Shown: positions 37,423 to 42,843 of the stretch, piece after piece
Layout: every line of letters begins with the position of its first letter
How positions within the stretch are numbered: position 1 is the first letter of the stretch
NCBI GenBank assembly: GCA_016181895.1
Contig: JACOYL010000006.1
Coordinates: 1-42,843, forward strand
Direction of reading: 5' to 3'
Origin: Candidatus Pacearchaeota archaeon
GTDB lineage: Archaea > Nanobdellota > Nanobdellia > Pacearchaeales > GW2011-AR1
DNA length: 42,843 nt
The notes under the pieces: model-generated
Databases searched by the model: none
Seen by the model: only the letters and a program-made list of their open reading frames with translations
What the model was told of the DNA's origin: nothing
Translations under genes and position numbers: made by a program

Positions 37423-37569
37423 ATGAAACTTCGTAAATGTTCTCATTGTAGCACTTACACTCTGAAAGAAATTTGCCCAAAATGCTCTTCAAAAACAAAA
37501 GATGCGCACCATAAATTTCTGAATTTTGGGAAACCAATGAAAATTACAGAAAAAAGTTTATCATCATAA
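37423..37569 (+). CDS. nop10: H/ACA RNP protein Nop10 (short form)
   Basis: 48 residues, below the ORF-track cutoff. MKLRKCSHCSTYTLKEICPK matches archaeal Nop10, with zinc ligands C6, C9, C18 and C21, followed by KTKDAHHKF in place of the usual KTKxAHPPKFSPEDPY. The C-terminal part that contacts Cbf5 and RNA is shortened. Nop10 with Cbf5, Gar1 and L7Ae makes pseudouridines in rRNA and tRNA. Linkage to aIF2-alpha is conserved in archaea and supports the call. Confidence 0.85.
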   Translation: MKLRKCSHCSTYTLKEICPKCSSKTKDAHHKFLNFGKPMKITEKSLSS

Positions 37570-37688
37570 ATTATTATTATTATTATTAAAAGTGGTTTTA
37601 CACATTAAATTTTCTTAGCGAAAAATTCAGCGGAGCGAATTTTGAGCCATCAAACAGCGAGCCGAAGGCGAGCGTACAAATTATAAGA
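37570..37688. repeat. Intergenic repeat copy
   Basis: 37618-37672 (GCGAAAAATTCAGCGGAGCG, ATCAAACAGCGAGCCGA) resembles 9087-9145. AAAAGTGGTTTTACACATTAA near 37588 also resembles 19473-19495 upstream of eS1. Confidence 0.55.
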
Positions 37689-38186
37689 TTAGATTATTTT
37701 TAGTTTTTTCAATCTCTTCAAAACATCTGATTCATCAATATCAGACCTTCCGGATTTTTTCCCCTGTTCTTTCATTTTAGGAATAAGAAAATCAGCAGAT
37801 TGCCATTCGATTTTAGTCTTTCCCTCAACATCATTAATATCCCTTAGATTTAAATCTTGGCTTTGATATCTGCACAAAAAATAAATAGTTGTTTTCTCAA
37901 TCATTGTTCCATTACTCGGAAATTTGCTTTTGATTGAACCAAGATAATCAATAAGTATAGCTTTAATTCCAAATTCTTCTTCTAACCCCCTATGAAGTGC
38001 TTCTTCAAGAGTTTCATCAGGATTTACAGTCTCTCGCATCAGTAAGTAGAAATCAACAACCTTATCTTGTAATGGATAATTTAAGAAATGATGGATACAT
38101 ATTTCATTTTTATTATTTAATACAACAGCTCCTACGGAAAGATGTTGTGGATGTTCATTATTTCCTATGAAATAATTCTTACTCAT
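37689..38186 (-). CDS. Nudix-fold protein with altered Nudix box
   Basis: 165 residues. Recognised from HLSVGAVVLNNKNEICIHHF, the DETLEEALHRGLEEEFGI helix and the IEWQSADFLIP end. Compared with GX5EX7REUxEExGU, the first Gly is Glu and the RE pair is RG, while the EE pair of RGLEEE is kept. Activity may remain with a changed metal site. Substrate unknown. It stands alone downstream of the receiver-like/EndoQ pair. Confidence 0.82.
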   Translation of the reverse strand: MSKNYFIGNNEHPQHLSVGAVVLNNKNEICIHHFLNYPLQDKVVDFYLLMRETVNPDETLEEALHRGLEEEFGIKAILIDYLGSIKSKFPSNGTMIEKTTIYFLCRYQSQDLNLRDINDVEGKTKIEWQSADFLIPKMKEQGKKSGRSDIDESDVLKRLKKLKII

Positions 38187-38259
38187 AGATTTTAATCACA
38201 AAATCTACTTTAAAAGGTTTTTAATATCACAAAACAACTTCCCTCTCGCTGAAAGATAA

Positions 38260-38643
38260 TTAAATGTTTTTGAAAAAATCCCTTCTCCATTCTTCTATGG
38301 AAATTGGTAATTTACATCTTGTTAGGCTCCTACTTTCTCTTGCATATCCGATGTTAATCAATGTTGTAAGCATTGCCCAGCGCCCGTCATCGTTATGAGT
38401 ATGTAATTCAACAATGTAAGGAAGATTGTTTCTATTTTTATCCAGCCATGCAACAACATCATAGCCGGTTCCATAAATGACTCTTTCCATTTGCGTAAAT
38501 CCCAAATCAAAATCCAGACTCAGATGTTCAACAATATTATGTTTCAGAAATTCTATTGCTTCATCTGATGTTTTAACGCAATGCCATGATTTATCGTCGC
38601 CAGGCACCCAAGAATCATCCAGCCAGAGTTTCTTTTCCGACAT
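38260..38643 (-). CDS. Cyclic-phosphate processing receiver-like domain protein
   Basis: 127 residues. LWLDDSWVPGDDKSWHCVKT, SDEAIEFLKHNIVEHLSLDF followed by DLG, GTGYDVVAWLDKN and a C-terminal ELHTHNDDGRW match the receiver-derived family predicted to process cyclic phosphates (cREC). Acids D9/D10 and D44/D46 and the H-x-H at about 81-83 would form the site; the usual HSANPVGRE is HTHNDDGRW here. It begins 1 nt after the endonuclease Q stop codon, so the two are co-transcribed. The function of the family is predicted, not proven, to my knowledge. Confidence 0.75.
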   Translation of the reverse strand: MSEKKLWLDDSWVPGDDKSWHCVKTSDEAIEFLKHNIVEHLSLDFDLGFTQMERVIYGTGYDVVAWLDKNRNNLPYIVELHTHNDDGRWAMLTTLINIGYARESRSLTRCKLPISIEEWRRDFFKNI

Positions 38644-38644
38644 C

Positions 38645-39874
38645 TCAAAACAATTTCCCCTGGATTTCTCCGGGCAAAACCTTTCCGTATTCCCCGTCGA
38701 AACCCGGCTTGACTTTTATTTTTCCTTCTCTGTTTTTTAAAATCAAATCAATCAATTTGGCATCGATTTCTTTTCTGACAAATTCCTCTCTTGAAACTTT
38801 AAGCAAAATATTGAATTCATTTCCAAAATTTTCAATCATTCTGTTGTAAATTTCCCATGATTTTCTTGAAGCCATCGGAGTTCCATGCAAAACAGAAATC
38901 AGTTCATGCAACGGAATTATGTGATGAAAAGGCTTTGCATTTTCCGGCTTGAATCCTTTTTTTTCTTTTGCTATTTCTTCAACCCTGTAATCAACCCCGA
39001 TAATCAACGGTTTTTTGCAGACAGGACAAATTCCTTTTAGTTTTTTTGTTTCCTCCGGAGAAGAGGAAAAGTTGCAGTTTCGATGCCCGTCATAATGATA
39101 TTTTCCGTAGGCTGGCGGGGTTTCTATCGTGGATTTCAATCCTTCTCCTGTTCGTATTGCTTTTATTATATTGTCATAACTAAGTTCGGGAATTTCAAAA
39201 ATCGTTGCCTCTCTCCCGATTCTCCAAGGCCAAAAACTGTGCGCGTCTGAAAAGGAAACCACATTTACTTTGTTTTCTGCAACTTCCTCAAATCTCCAAA
39301 GCATTGCGGGATCAGCAGACATGCCTGATTCAATAGCGTAAATCTTTCCTACCTGTGAACGAAAGCATTCTTTCAAAGAATCAAATCCTGATTTGCTTCC
39401 AAACAAGCCGAACCATGGAGTCATGCAGTGCGCGGGAATTATCTCGATTTTGTCGTCGATTTCCTTTAAGTCCTTTGTAAAATTCTCGCACGTCATTCCA
39501 AAAATAGGCCTGCCGTCGTAATCAATTCTTCCTTTAGTCAAAAGATATTTTGTGAATGCGTCGGCTGTTTTTCTGTTCGGAACAAAGACAAGCAAATGCA
39601 CAGCCCTTCTTTTCCCGTCCTGTGAAAACATCAGGCTTATTTCTGTCTGCCACAAAAACGGAAATCCTTTCTCTGTCCAAAGAATTCCCTTGTCGTCTTC
39701 CTTCAGTTTCTCGTCGATTTCCTTTCTCCAAAGCGGATGCTGGAAATCCCCTGTTCCTATGATGTCCAGTCCTTTTATTTTCGCCCACTTTTCAAGATTG
39801 TCTATCGTGATGTCCTTGCTTGTGGCTCTCGCAAACCGCGAATGAATTTGAAAATCGGCAATCACCTCAATCAT
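38645..39874 (-). CDS. endoQ: Endonuclease Q (PHP-domain DNA repair nuclease)
   Basis: 409 residues, near the size of Pyrococcus EndoQ, which cuts 5' of deaminated bases such as uracil and hypoxanthine. PHP-domain metal residues are visible: DFQIHSRFARATSKD (D7, H11), GTGDFQHPLW (D43, H46), QTEIS (E78), PAHCMTPWFGLFGSKSG (147-163) and SFSDAHSFWPWR (207-218). The zinc finger has C267, C283 and C286 with H264 (GHRNCNF...GICPVCKKP). A helical C-terminal domain follows (PFHHIIPLHELISVLHGTPM). First gene of a two-gene unit with the receiver-like protein. Confidence 0.92.
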   Translation of the reverse strand: MIEVIADFQIHSRFARATSKDITIDNLEKWAKIKGLDIIGTGDFQHPLWRKEIDEKLKEDDKGILWTEKGFPFLWQTEISLMFSQDGKRRAVHLLVFVPNRKTADAFTKYLLTKGRIDYDGRPIFGMTCENFTKDLKEIDDKIEIIPAHCMTPWFGLFGSKSGFDSLKECFRSQVGKIYAIESGMSADPAMLWRFEEVAENKVNVVSFSDAHSFWPWRIGREATIFEIPELSYDNIIKAIRTGEGLKSTIETPPAYGKYHYDGHRNCNFSSSPEETKKLKGICPVCKKPLIIGVDYRVEEIAKEKKGFKPENAKPFHHIIPLHELISVLHGTPMASRKSWEIYNRMIENFGNEFNILLKVSREEFVRKEIDAKLIDLILKNREGKIKVKPGFDGEYGKVLPGEIQGKLF

Positions 39875-39924
39875 TAATAAAATCAGAGAATTAAGTTTTT
39901 AAGAATTTTGTAATTTTTTAAGAA

Positions 39925-40590
39925 TTATTTTCTATGAGCCATATAATCTATAATTCTCGTTATTGATTCTATATCTCCTTTGGAAGTGTATTTTTGAATT
40001 CTCTCCACTTCTCCCTTAACTAAATCAATTCTTCTTCCAATTGTCGTTCCCTGAGAATGTCGGACAACTTTATCCCAATCTTGTTCTTCTCCAGGATATG
40101 CAAAAAAGTTAATGTCTGGATTCTCTCTAATAACAACACTGGAGGCAGTCATAAATGCTCTTAATAAATGAAATTGCGGAGCAATTAAGTACAATAAACT
40201 TAAGTCATTCTTGGAAGAGTATCTAATATATTTAACCAATGCCTCTGATTCATTCAAAGTATTTATTCCGATATTGTCTGAAAAGTCAATTGGCAAAAGA
40301 GTTATGTTGTATTTTATTTTAAGATTGTTTGACCAACTGTCAAAACCCGGATAACCATTTCCCTTTGGCGCGCTGGAAGCAAAAACACACTCAGTTAATC
40401 CTTTATCCAAAAGTTTTCGTGCAGATAAAAAATTGGCTTCTTCATTGTCAGAGGTTTCTCCAAAAAGGTACAAATCATTCATCTTTCTTAATTTTTCTTC
40501 GCGGCTATCTTCCCTCATTAAATCATAAAACTCTACTAAATCCACAATCGAGCGTAATTTTACCAATTCATTTCTTAATGTATCTGACAT
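39925..40590 (-). CDS. DUF218/YdcF-like protein
   Basis: 221 residues. LYLFGETSDNEEANFLSARK and ECVFASSAPKGNGYPG are followed by GINTLNESEALVKYIRYSSK and LYLIAPQFHLLRAFMTASSV, which correspond to the DUF218 elements (N-T-x-E-N/S-A and h-x-H-x-x-R-A). Unlike SanA/YdcF it lacks a transmembrane helix, so it is cytosolic. The biochemical role of the family is poorly defined. It stands alone between endoQ and the surface protein gene. Confidence 0.65.
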   Translation of the reverse strand: MSDTLRNELVKLRSIVDLVEFYDLMREDSREEKLRKMNDLYLFGETSDNEEANFLSARKLLDKGLTECVFASSAPKGNGYPGFDSWSNNLKIKYNITLLPIDFSDNIGINTLNESEALVKYIRYSSKNDLSLLYLIAPQFHLLRAFMTASSVVIRENPDINFFAYPGEEQDWDKVVRHSQGTTIGRRIDLVKGEVERIQKYTSKGDIESITRIIDYMAHRK

Positions 40591-40643
40591 AATTCAAGAT
40601 TGAAAAAAGCCTTTAAAAGAATTATTGTTATTAATTTGAATTC

Positions 40644-42479
40644 TTACTGCTGTCCTTTTTTCTTCTTCCAGGCAATTCCGCCGCCGATGATTACCGCAAG
40701 AAGTATTATTGCAATGACAATCCACAACAACTTGCTGCTCTTTTCAGAAATTGGCGTTGTCGTCGTTACTTCCTCTTCAGCGGCTTCAACAACTTTTTCT
40801 CCGATTGCAAAGTAACTGAATGAACTTACTTCTGAAGTATAATAATAATAGGTATCGTCTTCGCTGTCATAAGTTGTCGTTAATTCATTCCACAACTCAG
40901 AATCGTCGTCAAACTTGAATACGGCGACATCGTCTTTGTCCTCAACATTCGAGGAAACCCACGATTTTTCAACCTGCACTTTTACAGTTGCCTTGTCCAG
41001 TTTTCCGTCAAGATTTGTAGCCTCTATCTGCAAGTATTTGTAAACACTTCCTTCTCTTGCTACGGAAACCGCCGCAGGCTTTCCGTCGTGCTTTGTGACG
41101 GTGATTTCAACATTCTGCGCTTCATTGTTGACTTCTATTGAAATTTCCTTTACTCCGGCATCCGTGTTAAAATCAGATTTTATCGCAGCTGCTCCCGGAG
41201 TTATCTTTGCAAACGTATGAGATTTTTCAGTGCTTGCTGTCTCTGTTTGTGTCACGGGAACCTGAACGCTTGATGTTGCTCCAGAAGTTGTTGTTGTCCC
41301 TGTTCCAGATTGCTCAACAGTGTATTGTGCTGTTGTTGATGCAGTATTTCCAGCCTTGTCTGCAAAAGAACATGATTCTGTAAATGTTCCCGTATTCACT
41401 GTTGAAGGATTTGCAGTAATTGACGTTGCACTGCTATTCACCCCAGAAAGGGTATCACTTGGACTGCATGTACAAGTAACAGTATTTCCCGTATTTACTT
41501 GTGAAGGAGAACAAACAGCAGATGCTGTTGGCTTTGTGTTGTCGAATGTAACATTAGAACTGGAAGCGCTGCTGTTTAAATTATTGCTTGTATCATTAAC
41601 CCAAACACTAATATTATAAATTCCATCGGGATATTGCTTTGTGTTTATTGTAGCATTCCAATAATTCCCAGATACATTTGAAAGTGTAATTGTTGCATTT
41701 TGCTGACCAGAAGAGTTTGTGATATTAATAAATACCCTTACCCCAATGGTTGAAATTCCCGCCCCTGTAAGATAATTATCTAAAACAGAAGCATTAAAAT
41801 CTACCGAACCCGAATAATTACCATTTGCCCAAATTCTTCCTTTACTAGTATTTGTAATATTAATTTCATAGGGAGCGGTAGTATCATTAACCTTAATACT
41901 TATATTTGTTTCATTATAAAATGCTGATTTATTATGTTGAAACCTAATAGTAAGGTTAAAAAGCCCAGGTGTCCAAGCAGTTGCATTAAACGTAAAGAAA
42001 GAATAGTTTTTGCTAGTTACTGTAGCACTAGTTATTGTAGCATTAGTGTAAACAACAACACTGGTAAGATTTGTTGCATTCCAAGTTAGAGTACTACTAA
42101 TATTAGAGAAATAAATACAAACGTCACAAGAATAATCAGGACCAAATCGAGTATCACTAATATTTCCTGTACGATTACTTTTAATAGTGAAATTAGAATC
42201 CGTCCAAAGACTAACATTTACCTGAGTTAGATTCGAGGGACCACCTTCAGAAGTATGATTAATGGTTAAATTATAAATATATTGGACATCTTCATTAATA
42301 GTAAGGTATACCGGACCATTTGTTCCACTTTGATTAGTTATGTTAACAGTAGCAGTTGTTTTTCCGTAAGCATCCGTAAAATTCATCACAAAAACAATCG
42401 CAACCGCAAAAACCAAAATCAATGCCAAATGAAAGGCATTACTTTTCATCAAACCTCTTGTGTCAAAATTCATCTTCAT
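40644..42479 (-). CDS. Surface glycoprotein with PGF-pre-PGF-like domain and C-terminal anchor
   Basis: 611 residues. An N-terminal signal helix (AFHLALILVFAVAIVFVMNF, 16-35) is followed by Asn/Thr-rich Ig-like modules with many N-x-S/T sequons (YNLTINHTSEGG, WVNDTSNNLNSSASS), a Cys-containing module (SAVCSPSQVNTGNTVTCTCS), and the PGF-pre-PGF-like domain near 430-560 (HTFAKITPGAAAIKSDFNTD, VEKSWVSSNVEDKDDVAVFK, SEVSSFSYFAIGEK). It ends with a transmembrane helix and basic tail (LLWIVIAIILLAVIIGGGIA, KKKKGQQ). In related archaeal proteins the domain precedes a sorting signal. Promoter: TTTATAAA about 60 nt upstream, with an inverted repeat between. Confidence 0.85.
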   Translation of the reverse strand: MKMNFDTRGLMKSNAFHLALILVFAVAIVFVMNFTDAYGKTTATVNITNQSGTNGPVYLTINEDVQYIYNLTINHTSEGGPSNLTQVNVSLWTDSNFTIKSNRTGNISDTRFGPDYSCDVCIYFSNISSTLTWNATNLTSVVVYTNATITSATVTSKNYSFFTFNATAWTPGLFNLTIRFQHNKSAFYNETNISIKVNDTTAPYEINITNTSKGRIWANGNYSGSVDFNASVLDNYLTGAGISTIGVRVFINITNSSGQQNATITLSNVSGNYWNATINTKQYPDGIYNISVWVNDTSNNLNSSASSSNVTFDNTKPTASAVCSPSQVNTGNTVTCTCSPSDTLSGVNSSATSITANPSTVNTGTFTESCSFADKAGNTASTTAQYTVEQSGTGTTTTSGATSSVQVPVTQTETASTEKSHTFAKITPGAAAIKSDFNTDAGVKEISIEVNNEAQNVEITVTKHDGKPAAVSVAREGSVYKYLQIEATNLDGKLDKATVKVQVEKSWVSSNVEDKDDVAVFKFDDDSELWNELTTTYDSEDDTYYYYTSEVSSFSYFAIGEKVVEAAEEEVTTTTPISEKSSKLLWIVIAIILLAVIIGGGIAWKKKKGQQ

Positions 42480-42497
42480 CCTCTTTTATCCCTCAAT

Positions 42498-42513
42498 AAC
42501 AATTAATATTGTT
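42498..42513. promoter_or_regulatory. Palindrome in the 5' region of the surface-protein gene
   Basis: AACAATTAATATTGTT, 6-bp arms (7 with flanking T/A) around TAAT, between the TATA element near 42533-42546 and the ATG at 42479. The place is right for a repressor site or a 5'UTR hairpin. Confidence 0.35.
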
Positions 42514-42603
42514 AATTATGTAAAATTATCAGGGGTTTATAAATGTTTTTTTTTGAAAATGTCAGAGAGAAGAATTTAAAAATTGCTTTTTCAACACATC
42601 TTT

Positions 42604-42843
42604 ATGGAAGAACGAACTCTTGTTTTGATAAAACCCGACGGTGTCAAAAGGGGAATTTCAGGAAAAATAATCTCAAGATTTGAAGACGCGGGATTGAAAA
42701 TAATCGCATTGAAAATGATTTATGCGGACAAGGAATTGGCAAAGAATCATTATTTTCTCGACGAGGTTTGGGCGAAAAAAGCTTTTGAAAAAAACAAAGT
42801 GGCGTATGAAAAAGAAGGGAAAAAATTCAGGCACAAAAATCAT
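42604..42843 (+). CDS. ndk: Nucleoside diphosphate kinase (5' part, cut by window end)
   Basis: 80 codons seen, open at the right edge, hence missing from the ORF track. [20 protein letters not shown] is the classical NDK start. It continues with [20 protein letters not shown] and a stretch ending [12 protein letters not shown], which is the insertion seen in some archaeal NDKs. The active-site histidine lies beyond the window. It transfers gamma-phosphate between NTPs and NDPs. A TATA-like TTTAAAAATT sits about 25-30 nt upstream, divergent from the surface-protein gene. Confidence 0.93.
   Translation, partial: MEERTLVLIKPDGVKRGISGKIISRFEDAGLKIIALKMIYADKELAKNHYFLDEVWAKKAFEKNKVAYEKEGKKFRHKNH

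Overview
The window comes from an archaeon, most likely a DPANN member of the Woesearchaeota/Pacearchaeota kind. It carries TFB, SRP54 and FtsY, Gins51, aIF2-alpha, Nop10, the KEOPS kinase Bud32, eL42, eS1, uS15, endonuclease Q, a dihomodimeric-type glycyl-tRNA synthetase and an intron-containing tRNA. Signs of the DPANN lineage are AT-rich compact coding, many very large Asn/Thr-rich surface proteins, secreted proteins that begin with a KKGQLTVF-type N-terminus, many leaderless TATA-driven genes, and shortened versions of core proteins (48-aa Nop10, 122-aa uS15). The lineage call is inference from gene content and style; no rRNA lies in the window.

Layout. 1-3839 (-): a huge Ig-repeat surface glycoprotein whose frame breaks inside the repeat array and which runs off the left edge. 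4005-8898: glyS with an extra N-terminal domain, a small basic protein, a HIT hydrolase, a VanZ-like protein, an intron-bearing CAU tRNA, a hypothetical gene and tfb. 9253-9336: tRNA-Leu with an apparent AAG anticodon. 9534-17420 (-): a secretory operon of a 613-aa type-IV-pilin-like protein, a 32-aa ORF and a 1979-aa Cys-containing exported protein. 17542-20423: small membrane protein, tRNA-Val, DHFR-like reductase, eL42, MazG-like, eS1, a Zn-binding mini-protein and tRNA-Thr. 20536-28127: Gins51, phosphoglycerate mutase, ftsY, a vapBC pair flanked by 28-bp direct repeats, an ATP-grasp ligase, an MFS transporter and srp54. 28149-31725 is accessory: AbrB/PIN toxin-antitoxin, nucleotidyltransferase with a frameshifted partner, a surface adhesin, a small membrane protein and an AbiEii-like remnant. 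31913-37569: VKOR, a coiled-coil membrane protein, bud32, tRNA-Gln, a MinD/ParA ATPase, uS15, aIF2-alpha, a Nudix protein, a Cys-rich protein and nop10. 37689-42843: a second Nudix protein, a cyclic-phosphate receiver-like protein coupled to endonuclease Q, a DUF218-like protein, a PGF-pre-PGF surface protein and the start of ndk.

How the parts fit. Translation, protein targeting (SRP54, FtsY) and secretion genes dominate. Four exported or surface proteins sit in the same window as a VKOR disulfide-forming enzyme, which fits the many cysteines of the 1979-aa protein. The gaps between operons are filled by degenerate AT-rich repeat elements that share recurring words and a G-run motif (GGGTGGGCGGGTGGG type). 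Related sequence also appears inside the coding regions of bud32, glyS and phosphoglycerate mutase. These elements, the vapBC insertion after ftsY, the tRNA-Leu(AAG) and the giant secretory operon are the points most worth following up. No CRISPR array, prophage or complete insertion sequence was seen.
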